A stretch of 64,000 bases of DNA from Pseudomonas nunensis (GCF_024296925.1 NZ_CP101125.1:4652501-4716500), one strand, 5' to 3'. Numbered from the stretch's first letter, positions 15,355 to 24,800 are shown. Notes: generated by a model not told the origin, from the sequence alone. Program-made: numbers and translations.

Positions 15355-18300
15355 ATGTTCGAAAAAGTCCTGATTGCCAACCGTGGCGCGATAGCCTGCC
15401 GCATCCTGCGCACCCTCGGTGAATTGCAGGTCCAGGGTGTCGCCGTCTATTCCGAAGCCGATGCCGCGAGCCTGCACATTCTGCAAGCCGATGAAGCCCA
15501 CAGCCTCGGTGAAGGTGCCGCTGCCGGCACCTATCTGGCGGTGGATAAAATCCTCGCCATCGCCCAAGCCACCGGCGCCACGGCGATCCATCCCGGCTAC
15601 GGTTTTCTCTCGGAAAACGCTGCCTTCGCTGAAGCTTGCGAAGCGGCCAACATTGCCTTTATCGGCCCGACGCCAGAGCAACTGCGGGTGTTCGGCCTCA
15701 AGCACACCGCCCGCGCCTTGGCTAAACAACACGGCGTGCCGATGCTCGAAGGCACCGAGCTGCTCGACAGCCTCGAGGCGGCGCTGATTGCCGGTGAACA
15801 AGTCGGCTATCCGGTAATGTTGAAAAGCACCGCCGGCGGTGGCGGCATCGGCATGCGCGTGTGCCGCAGCGCTGCCGAGTTGAGCGAGTCCTTTGAGGCG
15901 GTCAAACGCCTGGGCCAGAACAATTTCAGCGACGCCGGGGTGTTCATCGAGAAGTACATCCAGCGCGCGCGGCATCTGGAAGTGCAGGTGTTCGGCGACG
16001 GTCGCGGCGAGGTGATTGCCCTCGGCGTGCGCGACTGCTCAGTGCAGCGGCGCAACCAGAAAGTCCTCGAAGAAACCCCGGCGCCGAACCTGCCCGAGGG
16101 CATGGCGGAGGAGCTGTGCCTGGCAGCGATCAAACTCGCCAAAGCGGTGAATTACCGCAGCGCAGGGACTGTGGAATTTGTCTTCGACAGCGCAGACCAG
16201 CGCTTCTATTTCCTGGAAGTGAACACGCGTTTGCAGGTGGAGCACGGCGTCACCGAACAGGTGTGGAGCGTGGATCTGGTGCGCTGGATGATCGAGCTGG
16301 CGGCGGGTGATTTGCCGCCGCTGCATGAATTGAGTAGAGGTTTGAAAGCGCACGGTCATGCGATTCAGGCGCGGCTGTATGCCGAAGATCCAGGCCGGGA
16401 TTTTCAACCAAGTCCGGGCCTGCTGACGGCGGTGAACTTCCCCGCCGCCGACGGCAAAAAACTGCGCATCGATACGTGGGTTGAAGCCGGTTGCGAGATC
16501 CCGCCGTACTTCGATCCGATGATTGCCAAGGTCATCAGTTGGGCGCCAACCCGCGATGAAGCGGCTGCCGATCTGCACCGGGTGTTGGGCGACAGCCTGC
16601 TCTACGGGGTGGAAACCAACCGCAATTATCTGCGGCAGATTGTGCTCGATGCGCCCTTCGCCAGCGGTCAGCCGTGGACGCGGTGCCTGGAAGGTCTGGT
16701 GTATCAGGCCAATACGTTTGAAGTGCTCAGCGCCGGTACGCAGACCAGCGTTCAGGATTATCCGGGGCGCGTCGGTTACTGGGCGGTCGGCGTGCCGCCA
16801 TCGGGGCCGATGGACAGTCGGGCGTTGCGGTTGGGCAATCGCCTGCTCGGTAATGACGAAGGTTTGGCCGCGCTGGAAATCACCATGAGCGGGCCGTTGC
16901 TGCGCTTCAATTGCGAAGCGGTTGTGGCGGTGACCGGTGCTGTGATTCCGCTGACGTTGAATGGCGAAGCTGTGCCGATGAACACTGCGCTGTTGATTCC
17001 GGCAGCTTCTACGCTAAGCCTCGGCACCATCGCAGGCGCTGGCGCCCGCAGTTATTTGTGCCTGCGCGGCGGGTTGCAGGTGCCGGATTATCTGGGCAGC
17101 AAAAGTACCTTCACCCTTGGCCAGTTTGGCGGGCACGGCGGGCGGGCGCTGCGGGCCGGGGATGTGTTGCATGTGCCGGCGTTGAGTGATCGCAGCGTCG
17201 GGGCGCAACTATCTGAAGTCGCTGAGTTGCCTGCCGTGCGGCAGATTCGGGTGATCTACGGCCCGCATGGCGCGCCTGAGTACTTCACCGAAAACTACAT
17301 CGGCACTTTCTTTGCGACGCAGTGGGAAGTGCATTTCAACTCCAGCCGCACCGGTGTGCGATTGATCGGGCCGAAGCCGGAATGGGTGCGGGCGGATGGT
17401 GGTGAGGCGGGTCTGCATCCGTCGAATATTCATGACAATCCGTATGCGATTGGGGCGGTGGATTTCACTGGGGATATGCCGGTGATCCTTGGGCCGGATG
17501 GTCCGAGCCTGGGTGGGTTTGTGTGTCCGGTGACGGTGATCGAGGCGGATCTTTGGCAGTTGGGGCAGCTTAAGGCTGGGGATAAGGTGCAGTTCCAACC
17601 GGTTGATCTCAAGACCGCCCGAACTCTCGCCCTGAAATGGGATGCCCCCTGTGGGAGCGGGCTTGCTCGCGAAAGCGGTGTATCAGACACATTAATATCG
17701 ACTGACATGACGCCTTCGCGAGCAAGCCCGCTCCCACAGGGGGTTCAGTCGCCTGTGGTTTTGGATATTGGGCAGGACGATACGCGGCTGGTCGCGAGGT
17801 TGTCGGGGGACACTCATCTGCTGCTGGAAATCGGCGCCCCTGAGCTTGATCTTGTCCTGCGCTTCCGCGCCCACGCCCTGATGCAAGCCCTGGAAACCAA
17901 ACACCTGCACGGCGTCATCGACCTGACGCCCGGCATCCGCTCCCTGCAGGTGCACTACCAACCCGAGCAACTGCCACTCACCGATCTACTCGGCATCATC
18001 GCCGGTGAATGGGACGCCGTGTGCGCCGCCAAGGACTTGCAAGTGCCGTCGCGCATCGTGCATCTGCCGCTGTCCTGGGACGACCCGGCGTGTCAGTTGG
18101 CGATCGAAAAATACATGACCACCGTGCGCAAGGACGCACCGTGGTGCCCGAGTAACCTGGAGTTCATCCGCCGCATCAACGACCTGCCGAACCTCGACGA
18201 AGTGCAGCGCACGGTGTTCGACGCCAGTTATCTGGTGATGGGTTTGGGCGACGTTTACCTCGGCGCACCGGTCGCCACCCCACTCGATCCGCGCCATCGC

Positions 18301-18996
18301 TTGGTGACAACCAAATACAACCCGGCGCGCACCTGGACCGCCGAGAATTCGGTGGGCATCGGTGGCGCGTACATGTGCGTGTACGGCATGGAAGGCCCCG
18401 GCGGTTATCAGTTCGTTGGCCGCACGTTGCAGATGTGGAATCGCTACCGCGAGGTCGCCGCGTTTGACGGCAAACCGTGGCTGCTAAGGTTCTTTGATCA
18501 GATTCGCTTCTACCCGGTGAGCGCCGATGAATTGCTGCGCATTCGCCGGGATTTTCCTCTCGGGCGCTTCGAGCTGAACATCGAGCACAGCCAGTTGAAC
18601 CTGGCGGATTACCAAGGGTTTCTGGCCAAAGAAGCCGAGAGCATTGCCGCGTTTCGGGATCAGCAGAAAGGCGCGTTCAACGCCGAACGCGAACGCTGGA
18701 TCGCCAGCGGCCAGGCGCATTTCGACAGCGAGGATCTGGTCCCCGAAACCACCGAAGACGCGCCGCTGGCCAGTGGTCAACAGAGTGTCGATAGCCACAT
18801 CGCCGGCAACCTCTGGCAGGTGCAGGTTGAGACCGGCGCGCGGGTCGAGACCGGGGATGTGTTGGTGATTCTGGAGTCGATGAAGATGGAAATCCCGTTG
18901 CTCGCGCCGATGGCCGGAGTGGTGCGGGAGATTCGTGTGCAACCGGGTTCGGCGGTGCGCGCCGGGCAGCGGGTCGTGGTGCTGGACCTCGACTGA
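15355..18996 (+). CDS. Guanidine carboxylase (urea carboxylase homologue), with an in-frame REP insertion
   Basis: 1213 residues. In order: biotin carboxylase/ATP-grasp (1-450; glycine-rich STAGGGGIGMRV, NTRLQVEHGVTE), carboxyltransferase halves AHS2 (about 465-760) and AHS1 (about 800-1010), and a C-terminal biotin carrier with ESMKMEIP, biotinyl Lys1177. It carboxylates guanidine with ATP and bicarbonate; homologues under guanidine-I riboswitches are guanidine rather than urea carboxylases, which is the basis of the name. Residues 765-797 are translated from a REP pair (17645-17743) lying in the linker between AHS2 and AHS1; the frame is kept. Start context is weak (GGGGG then ATG). Confidence 0.9.
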   Translation: MFEKVLIANRGAIACRILRTLGELQVQGVAVYSEADAASLHILQADEAHSLGEGAAAGTYLAVDKILAIAQATGATAIHPGYGFLSENAAFAEACEAANIAFIGPTPEQLRVFGLKHTARALAKQHGVPMLEGTELLDSLEAALIAGEQVGYPVMLKSTAGGGGIGMRVCRSAAELSESFEAVKRLGQNNFSDAGVFIEKYIQRARHLEVQVFGDGRGEVIALGVRDCSVQRRNQKVLEETPAPNLPEGMAEELCLAAIKLAKAVNYRSAGTVEFVFDSADQRFYFLEVNTRLQVEHGVTEQVWSVDLVRWMIELAAGDLPPLHELSRGLKAHGHAIQARLYAEDPGRDFQPSPGLLTAVNFPAADGKKLRIDTWVEAGCEIPPYFDPMIAKVISWAPTRDEAAADLHRVLGDSLLYGVETNRNYLRQIVLDAPFASGQPWTRCLEGLVYQANTFEVLSAGTQTSVQDYPGRVGYWAVGVPPSGPMDSRALRLGNRLLGNDEGLAALEITMSGPLLRFNCEAVVAVTGAVIPLTLNGEAVPMNTALLIPAASTLSLGTIAGAGARSYLCLRGGLQVPDYLGSKSTFTLGQFGGHGGRALRAGDVLHVPALSDRSVGAQLSEVAELPAVRQIRVIYGPHGAPEYFTENYIGTFFATQWEVHFNSSRTGVRLIGPKPEWVRADGGEAGLHPSNIHDNPYAIGAVDFTGDMPVILGPDGPSLGGFVCPVTVIEADLWQLGQLKAGDKVQFQPVDLKTARTLALKWDAPCGSGLARESGVSDTLISTDMTPSRASPLPQGVQSPVVLDIGQDDTRLVARLSGDTHLLLEIGAPELDLVLRFRAHALMQALETKHLHGVIDLTPGIRSLQVHYQPEQLPLTDLLGIIAGEWDAVCAAKDLQVPSRIVHLPLSWDDPACQLAIEKYMTTVRKDAPWCPSNLEFIRRINDLPNLDEVQRTVFDASYLVMGLGDVYLGAPVATPLDPRHRLVTTKYNPARTWTAENSVGIGGAYMCVYGMEGPGGYQFVGRTLQMWNRYREVAAFDGKPWLLRFFDQIRFYPVSADELLRIRRDFPLGRFELNIEHSQLNLADYQGFLAKEAESIAAFRDQQKGAFNAERERWIASGQAHFDSEDLVPETTEDAPLASGQQSVDSHIAGNLWQVQVETGARVETGDVLVILESMKMEIPLLAPMAGVVREIRVQPGSAVRAGQRVVVLDLD
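17645..17743. repeat. REP inverted pair inside the carboxylase coding sequence
   Basis: A perfect 29-base inverted repeat (17645-17673 with 17715-17743; CCCCCTGTGGGAGCGGGC... and its inverse) with a 41-base spacer. Its total length is 99 bases, or 33 codons, and all codons are sense in the carboxylase frame. The translated part reads [10 protein letters not shown] ... SRASPLPQG, a signature of translated REP sequence. Confidence 0.95.
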
Positions 18997-19020
18997 ACTC
19001 ATTTTGAAAAGGATCGAATC

Positions 19021-20799
19021 ATGAATTTCAATCTGCAACTCGACGCCCTGCGCAGCGCTTATCGCGACGGTCAAATCACGCCTCGGCAACTGCTGCTGAG
19101 CCTGCGCGACAAAGCCGCGGCGCTGAACCCGGATTATCACCTGTTCATCCATTTGCTTAGCGTCGAGGAACTGGAACCGTACCTCGCCGCGCTCGATGGC
19201 CGCGACCTCAACAGCCTGCCGCTGTACGGCGTGCCGTTTGCGATCAAGGACAACATCGACCTCGCAGGCATTCCCACCACTGCCGCGTGTCCCGCGTTCG
19301 CTTATGTGCCAGAGCGTTCGGCGACCATCGTCGAGCAGTTGCTGGCGCTGGGGGCGATTCCGCTGGGCAAGACCAATCTCGACCAGTTCGCCACCGGCCT
19401 GAACGGCAGTCGCTCGCCGTATGGCGCGTGCCCGAACAGCGTGTTGCCGGAGTATCCATCGGGTGGCTCCAGTGCCGGGTCTTCGTTGGCGGTAGCGTTG
19501 GGCGTGGCGAGTTTTTCTCTTGGGACCGACACGGCGGGCTCCGGTCGGGTGCCGGCGGCGCTGAATAATCTGGTGGGGTTGAAAGCTACCAAAGGGCTGA
19601 TCTCAACCGGCGGCGTGGTGCCGGCCTGTCGCACGCTGGATTGCGTCACGACCTTCACTGCGACCGCTCGCGAAGCCAGTCAGTTGCTGGCGCTGACCGC
19701 GCGTCTTGATCCACGGGACGCCTACAGCCGCAGCAATCCACTGTGGAATGACGGCTCGGCATTCGGTGCACCGCGCCCCTTCCGTTTCGGCGTGCCCCGC
19801 GCCAAGGATCTGGAGTTTTTCGGCTGCCCGGAAGGCCCGTTGCTGTTCGGTGATGCCATCGACCAGCTCAAAGCCATGGGCGGCGAAGCGGTGGAGCTGG
19901 ATCTGTCGCCGTTCCTCGAAGCCGCGCAGTTGCTTTACGAAGGCCCGTGGGTGGCCGAACGCTACAGCGTGGCCGGCGAGTTGATGGAGCAAAACCCGCA
20001 AGCGGTGCTGCCGGTGATTCGCGCGGTACTGGCCAAGGCCCCGGCAGTAACCGGCGTGCAAACCTTCCGCGCGCAGTATCGACTCCAAACCTTGAAAGCC
20101 CTGTGCGACCAAGCGCTGGAAGGTCTGGATTGCGTGCTTACACCGACCATCGGCCGCCCCGTGACCTTGGCGGAACTGGCAGCAGAACCGGTGCTGCGCA
20201 ATTCGGAACTGGGTTACTACACCAACTTCATGAACCTGCTCGACTACGCCGCCGTCGCCGTGCCCAGCGGGTTCATGGGCAACGGCTTGCCGTGGGGCGT
20301 GACGTTGTTTGGCCGGGCGTTTACCGATCAATATTTGTTGAGCGTGGCGGATGGGTTGCAGCGTCAGCAAGGCTTGGCTTCGCTTGCACCGACCACGGTT
20401 GCGCGGCATGACTACGCACGACTGGTGGTATGTGGTGCGCATCTGGAGGGGTTGGCGTTGAACTGGCAACTCAAGCAGCGTGGAGCGCGGTTGGTCGAAT
20501 CGACGTTGAGTTCGCCGGATTATCAGTTGTACGCGCTGGCCGGTGGCCCGCCGTTTCGTCCGGGGATGGTGCGGGTGAAGGACGGTGGCGTGGCGATTGC
20601 GGTGGAAGTCTGGGAATTGCCGAGCAGTGAATTGGGCTCGTTCCTGACCGGGATTCCAGCGCCGCTGGGGTTGGGCAAGGTGCAACTGGCGGATGGGCGC
20701 TGGGAGAGCGGGTTCATTTGTGAGGCGTATGGGCTTGAAGGCGCAGTGGATATCAGTCATCTCGGCGGGTGGCGGGCTTATCTGACAGATCGGCGTTGA
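19021..20799 (+). CDS. atzF: Allophanate hydrolase
   Basis: 592 residues. An amidase-signature domain (about 1-440) has the catalytic Ser-cisSer-Lys set: Lys76 in FAIKDNID, Ser150/151 in GGSSAGSS and nucleophile Ser174 in DTAGSGRVPA. The C-terminal 150 residues form the extra domain typical of AtzF/DUR1-type allophanate hydrolases, ending in a segment with FICEAYGLEGAVDIS. It splits allophanate to ammonia and carbon dioxide and completes guanidine breakdown. It starts 24 bases after the carboxylase stop, with AAAAGGA upstream. Confidence 0.93.
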   Translation: MNFNLQLDALRSAYRDGQITPRQLLLSLRDKAAALNPDYHLFIHLLSVEELEPYLAALDGRDLNSLPLYGVPFAIKDNIDLAGIPTTAACPAFAYVPERSATIVEQLLALGAIPLGKTNLDQFATGLNGSRSPYGACPNSVLPEYPSGGSSAGSSLAVALGVASFSLGTDTAGSGRVPAALNNLVGLKATKGLISTGGVVPACRTLDCVTTFTATAREASQLLALTARLDPRDAYSRSNPLWNDGSAFGAPRPFRFGVPRAKDLEFFGCPEGPLLFGDAIDQLKAMGGEAVELDLSPFLEAAQLLYEGPWVAERYSVAGELMEQNPQAVLPVIRAVLAKAPAVTGVQTFRAQYRLQTLKALCDQALEGLDCVLTPTIGRPVTLAELAAEPVLRNSELGYYTNFMNLLDYAAVAVPSGFMGNGLPWGVTLFGRAFTDQYLLSVADGLQRQQGLASLAPTTVARHDYARLVVCGAHLEGLALNWQLKQRGARLVESTLSSPDYQLYALAGGPPFRPGMVRVKDGGVAIAVEVWELPSSELGSFLTGIPAPLGLGKVQLADGRWESGFICEAYGLEGAVDISHLGGWRAYLTDRR

Positions 20800-20807
20800 T
20801 CTTTCGA

Positions 20808-20872
20808 TTCGCGGGCAAGCCTCGCTCCTACAGGATTACGCGCCCCCTGTAGGAGCGAGGCTTGCCCGCGAG
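20808..20872. repeat. REP inverted pair, CTACAGG variant
   Basis: CGCGGGCAAGCCTCGCTCCT and its inverse AGGAGCGAGGCTTGCCCGCG, separated by a short spacer. This is a variant arm (CTCCTACAG rather than CTCCCACAG). It follows the last gene of the guanidine operon. Confidence 0.88.
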
Positions 20873-20991
20873 GGCGCCAGTCCAGGCAATACCGCCTCTG
20901 ATCCTTGCCGATTCACCCCACAAATCCCGCAGTTATTTCCCCGCCATCCCACTAGAATGCATGCCATCGGGTTATTGCCAACGGAACCACC

Positions 20992-22479
20992 ATGCCGCTT
21001 CGCTCGCCGCTGTATTCCCAACGTTCGTTGGTCCTCACGCTGATTGCGTTATTGGGCGCCGGTTTCCTCGCCACTTCGTTTCTCAGCTACTACGCCTCGC
21101 GAGCGTCGATCCGCGACAACATCGTCAATACCGAACTGCCGCTGACTTCCGACACGGTGTATTCGGAAATCCAGAAAGACCTTGTCAGACCGATCCTGAT
21201 TTCCTCGATGATGTCCCGCGACACCTTCATGCGCGACTGGGTGGTCAACGGCGAGCACGACCCCGACCAGATGACTCGCTACCTCAATGAGGTCATGACC
21301 CATTACGGCGCCTACACCGCGTTTTTCATTTCCAACAGCAGCCTGACCTACTACCACGCCAAAGGTGTGCTCAAACAGGTCAAGATCGATGAACCCCGGG
21401 ACGCCTGGTATTTCCGCGTTCGCGACATGAAAGAACCCTACGAGATCAACGTCGACCCGGACCTGGCCAACAAGGACAACCTGACGTTTTTCATCAACTA
21501 CAAAGTCTACGACTACGACGGACGCTTCATCGGCGCGGCCGGCGTCGGCCTGACGGTGGATGCGGTGATCAAGCTGATCGACAAGTACCAGCAGCGTTAT
21601 CAACGCAGCGTGTACTTCGTCGATACCTTTGGCCGACTGGTGCTCACCGGCGCCGAGGGCGGTCCCGAAGGTGCGCGGGCCGGCCGGAGCCTGGGCGATC
21701 TCGACAGCATGAAAGGCCTGGTCAGCCAGTTGCCCAAACCCCACAGCGGCAGCTACGAATATTCTGTCCACGGCCAGGGACATTTCCTCAACGTGCGGTT
21801 TATTCCGGAGCTGAACTGGTACTTGTTCGTCGATAAACGCGAAGACGGCGCCCTCAGTGAAATCCGCCAGTCGCTGTACCTCAACTTGCTGATCTGCCTG
21901 CTCGTCACCTCGATTGTGCTGGTGCTGCTGAACCGGGTCATCAAACGCTATCAGGGCAAGATCCAGGCCCAGGCCATCCTCGACAGCCTGACCGAACTGC
22001 CCAATCGCCGGGGCTTCGACCTGTTGGCGGCGCAAGCCATGCACGAAGCCCAGCGCGAACCGAAACCGCTGACGGCGCTGCTGCTGGACCTTGATCATTT
22101 CAAAGTGTTGAACGACACCCACGGCCACCTCGCAGGTGATCAGGTGCTGATCGGTTTCGCCCGGGACCTGGAAAGCTGCCTGCGGCATTCCGACATCGTC
22201 TGCCGTTGGGGCGGTGAGGAATTTATCGTGCTGCTCAAGGACACCGACGGTGAGACCGGTCAGAAAATCGCTGAGAAAATTCGCCAGCATGTGGAAAAAC
22301 AGCGTTATGCCTACAACGGCAAGGAGCTACGTCTGACCGTCAGCATCGGTCTGACCACCCTGCAACCGGATGAGACCTTGCATACGTTGCTGTCCCGGGC
22401 CGATCATGCGATGTACCGGGCCAAACAAGCTGGCCGCAATCGCACCTGCGTGGAAATGCCTCACTCCGTTTATGACTGA
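20992..22479 (+). CDS. Membrane diguanylate cyclase with extracellular Cache-like sensor
   Basis: 495 residues. A membrane helix at about 13-33, a 250-residue periplasmic region with dCache-like features (YFRVRDMKEPYEINVDPD, FFINYKVYDYDGRFIGAAGVGL), a second helix at about 296-316, then a GGDEF domain. The active-site motif is GGEEF and an RxxD inhibitory site (RHSD) lies five residues before it, so the enzyme should make cyclic-di-GMP with product inhibition. The ligand of the sensor is unknown. The gene is followed by the CWC gene six bases later. Confidence 0.88.
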   Translation: MPLRSPLYSQRSLVLTLIALLGAGFLATSFLSYYASRASIRDNIVNTELPLTSDTVYSEIQKDLVRPILISSMMSRDTFMRDWVVNGEHDPDQMTRYLNEVMTHYGAYTAFFISNSSLTYYHAKGVLKQVKIDEPRDAWYFRVRDMKEPYEINVDPDLANKDNLTFFINYKVYDYDGRFIGAAGVGLTVDAVIKLIDKYQQRYQRSVYFVDTFGRLVLTGAEGGPEGARAGRSLGDLDSMKGLVSQLPKPHSGSYEYSVHGQGHFLNVRFIPELNWYLFVDKREDGALSEIRQSLYLNLLICLLVTSIVLVLLNRVIKRYQGKIQAQAILDSLTELPNRRGFDLLAAQAMHEAQREPKPLTALLLDLDHFKVLNDTHGHLAGDQVLIGFARDLESCLRHSDIVCRWGGEEFIVLLKDTDGETGQKIAEKIRQHVEKQRYAYNGKELRLTVSIGLTTLQPDETLHTLLSRADHAMYRAKQAGRNRTCVEMPHSVYD

Positions 22480-22485
22480 TTATTG

Positions 22486-22704
22486 ATGAACCAGCCTGAC
22501 CACTGCCCGGCCTGCGGCGCTCCCAACGACTGCAGCCTGGCCGACCCACGAACCGCCGACCGCGCCTGCTGGTGCTACGGCGTCAGCATCGACCCGGCGG
22601 TCCTTGAAGCACTGCCGGCGGAACTGCGCGACCTCTCCTGCCTGTGCCCGCGTTGCGCCCAAGTCGAAGCGCAGCTGCAAGCAGCCTCCCGGCCGATCAC
22701 GTAA
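22486..22704 (+). CDS. Cysteine-rich CWC protein
   Basis: 72 residues from ATG 22486. Seven cysteines in the CWC pattern: CPACGAPNDCSLAD, CWCYGVSIDP, CLCPRCAQVEAQL. Such small proteins probably bind metal; no function is established. It lies between the diguanylate cyclase and rsuA on the same strand with short gaps, a neighbourhood conserved in pseudomonads. Confidence 0.8.
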   Translation: MNQPDHCPACGAPNDCSLADPRTADRACWCYGVSIDPAVLEALPAELRDLSCLCPRCAQVEAQLQAASRPIT

Positions 22705-22738
22705 GATGCGCGTCCCTTCTCCGTCCGATTTCTGACCG

Positions 22739-23431
22739 ATGCGTGTAGACCGTTTCCTCAGCAACCTGCCGCGCTTCAACCGTAAGCAGGTTCGTCTGTT
22801 GCTGGTGGAAAAACGCGTGCGCATCGACGGAAAAGTCGTCAGCGATCCTCATAGCGAAGTGCTCGAATTCAGTTGCGTCGAAGTCGACGACGAAGTGCTG
22901 CAAGTCGGCAAACCGGCGCGCTACTTCATGCTGAACAAGCCGCCCGGCTGCGTCAGCGCAACCCGCGATCCGCAACACCCGACCGTGCTCGACCTGATCC
23001 ACGAACCGGACAAGGATGACCTGCACATCGCCGGTCGCCTGGACTTCAACACCACCGGCCTGATGATCATCACCAACGATGGCAGCTGGTCGCGACGCCT
23101 GACCCAACCGCAAACCAAGCTGCCCAAGGTCTATTACGTCGAGACCGAACAAGACATCGGCCCGGAGTATGCAATCACCTTCAACGAAGGGTTGTACTTC
23201 GCTTTCGAGGATCTCACCACGCAACCCGCCGTACTGGTCTTGCTCGGAACAAAGTCGGCGCGGTTGAGCATCGTCGAGGGACGTTATCACCAGGTGAAGC
23301 GCATGTTCGGCCATTTCGACAACAAGGTGCTGCGCCTGCACCGCGAAAGCATGGGCCCGCTGCTGCTTGATAACGCGCTAAAACCGGGCGAGTACCGCCC
23401 TTTGCGCACCGAAGAGATTCAAATGATCTAA
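22739..23431 (+). CDS. rsuA: 16S rRNA pseudouridine-516 synthase RsuA
   Basis: 230 residues. An N-terminal S4 RNA-binding domain (1-60, MRVDRFLSNLPRFNRKQVRLL) precedes the RsuA-type catalytic domain with GRLDFNTTGLMIITNDG containing the catalytic Asp, and EGRYHQVKRMFGHFDNKV. These match the family that makes pseudouridine in small-subunit rRNA. Length agrees with RsuA. Confidence 0.88.
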   Translation: MRVDRFLSNLPRFNRKQVRLLLVEKRVRIDGKVVSDPHSEVLEFSCVEVDDEVLQVGKPARYFMLNKPPGCVSATRDPQHPTVLDLIHEPDKDDLHIAGRLDFNTTGLMIITNDGSWSRRLTQPQTKLPKVYYVETEQDIGPEYAITFNEGLYFAFEDLTTQPAVLVLLGTKSARLSIVEGRYHQVKRMFGHFDNKVLRLHRESMGPLLLDNALKPGEYRPLRTEEIQMI

Positions 23432-23522
23432 GCAGGCGACCGCTCAGCAGAAGTTGTCTAACAATTTACGAATGACACTTGCGCGATGCCGTCGCCCCTG
23501 CTTGAATCAGGACGTCGGCCAG

Positions 23523-23544
23523 ATTGTGACCGATGAGTCACAAT
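23523..23544. promoter_or_regulatory. Inverted repeat upstream of phaG, candidate operator
   Basis: ATTGTGAC, six bases, GTCACAAT: a perfect 8-base inverted repeat in the phaG upstream region. It resembles Crp/Vfr half-sites (TGTGA/TCACA), but the half-sites are eight bases apart rather than six, so the factor is uncertain. Confidence 0.5.
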
Positions 23545-23563
23545 ATACTTCTAAGAAACTTTT

Positions 23564-23602
23564 TGCCGGTCAGGAACCCTCAGGTTCCGCATTCCACCGG
23601 CA
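23564..23602 (+). promoter_or_regulatory. Nested hairpin in the phaG leader
   Basis: TGCCGGT (23564-23570) pairs with ACCGGCA (23596-23602), and inside it GGAACC (23573-23578) pairs with GGTTCC (23583-23588). A stable two-tier stem in the untranslated leader about 140 bases before phaG. The remaining sequence 23603-23743 shows no further signal except the ribosome-binding site AGGAG at 23730. Confidence 0.45.
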
Positions 23603-23743
23603 GACTGCCCGCCAATAACAATACCCGTCGACCTGCCTTACCGGATCGACATGGGCCTCCAAATTCCAGGCGTATGCCTACCTGTCACAAAGCTCGTGCA
23701 ATCTCATTTGCGCGCATACCCGCTTGCTCAGGAGTCTTATGAC

Positions 23744-24628
23744 ATGAGGCCAGAAATCGCTGTGCTGGATATACAGGGTCAGTATCGGGTTTACACGGAG
23801 TTCTATCGCGCAGACGCCGCAGAGAAGACCATTATTCTGGTCAACGGCTCGATGGCCACGACTGCGTCGTTTGCTCAGACCGTAAAAAACCTTCATCCGC
23901 AGTTCAATGTGGTGTGCTACGACCAGCCCTACGCGGGCAAGTCAAAAGCCCACAACCTGCACGAGAAACTGCTTACGAAGGAAGTCGAAGGACAGATCCT
24001 CCTTGAGCTGATCGACCACTTCGCCGCCGAACACGTGCTGTCGTTTTCCTGGGGTGGCGCCGCGACCCTGGTCGCCCTCGCCCAACGGCCACGGCGCATC
24101 GAAAAAGCCGTGATCAGCTCGTTCTCCCCGGAGATCAACGAGCACATGCGCGACTACCTGGAACGTGGCGTCGACTACCTCGGCAGCCGCGACGGCGACC
24201 GGGTCGGCAACCTGGTGAACAGCACCATCGGCAAACACCTGCCGTCGCTGTTCAAACGCTTCAACTATCGCCACGTCAGCAACCTGGCCGAGCACGAATA
24301 CGGGCAGATGCACTTCCACATCAGCGACCTGCTGCACAGCGATCGCCAGTGCTTCCTCAAGGCTGCCGAGAAAATCGACGTGCCGGTGCTGTTCATGAAC
24401 GGCGAATGGGACGAATACACCGCCGCCGACGGCGCCCGGCTCTTCGCCAACCATGTGCAACACGCCACCTTCAGCACTCTGCAAGCCACCGGGCACTTTC
24501 TCGACATGGAACACAAAGCCGCCTGCCGAGACAGCCAAAACGCATTGCTGGGCTTCCTGAAACCCGAGCAATACGCCAGCCGACCGCGTTACCACTACGT
24601 CCAGGACCACCATGCACTGGCAATCTGA
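23744..24628 (+). CDS. phaG: PhaG: (R)-3-hydroxyacyl-ACP:CoA transacylase/thioesterase-type alpha/beta hydrolase
   Basis: 294 residues from ATG 23744, nine bases after AGGAG. The N-terminus MRPEIAVLDIQGQYRVYTEF and the segments FSWGGA, KHLPSLFKRFNYRHVS, GHFLDME and HALAI at the C-terminus are those of pseudomonad PhaG. It links fatty-acid synthesis to medium-chain polyhydroxyalkanoate by releasing 3-hydroxyacyl groups from ACP. The fold is an alpha/beta hydrolase; the nucleophile-elbow position is FSWGG. No other pha gene is present here, as is usual for phaG. Confidence 0.93.
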   Translation: MRPEIAVLDIQGQYRVYTEFYRADAAEKTIILVNGSMATTASFAQTVKNLHPQFNVVCYDQPYAGKSKAHNLHEKLLTKEVEGQILLELIDHFAAEHVLSFSWGGAATLVALAQRPRRIEKAVISSFSPEINEHMRDYLERGVDYLGSRDGDRVGNLVNSTIGKHLPSLFKRFNYRHVSNLAEHEYGQMHFHISDLLHSDRQCFLKAAEKIDVPVLFMNGEWDEYTAADGARLFANHVQHATFSTLQATGHFLDMEHKAACRDSQNALLGFLKPEQYASRPRYHYVQDHHALAI

Positions 24629-24636
24629 AACAGAGT

Positions 24637-24692
24637 CATCGCGAGCAAGCCCACTCCCCAGCGCATCTGTAGGAGCAAGGCTTGCCCGCGAA
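24637..24692. repeat. Degenerate REP pair
   Basis: TCGCGAGCAAGCCCACTCCC on the left and TGTAGGAGCAAGGCTTGCCCGCGA on the right. The two arms come from different REP variants (CTCCC and CTGTAGGAG types), so the pair is imperfect. Confidence 0.7.
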
Positions 24693-24800
24693 TGGCCATC
24701 ACGCGATCCATGCCTTCGTGTCACCCCGTGCTAAATGCAGCGCGCATAAAGAAAAACTTCAAATCCACGCGCACATCTGGTACAAAGTCAGCCGCTCTGA

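Noticed and set aside
23523..23544. Crp/Vfr site upstream of phaG
   Set aside because: The half-sites are eight bases apart instead of six, so it is kept only as a generic operator.
23533..23742. 69-codon open frame in the phaG leader
   Set aside because: No ribosome-binding site or recognisable domain; it spans the leader hairpin, and the region is better read as untranslated.
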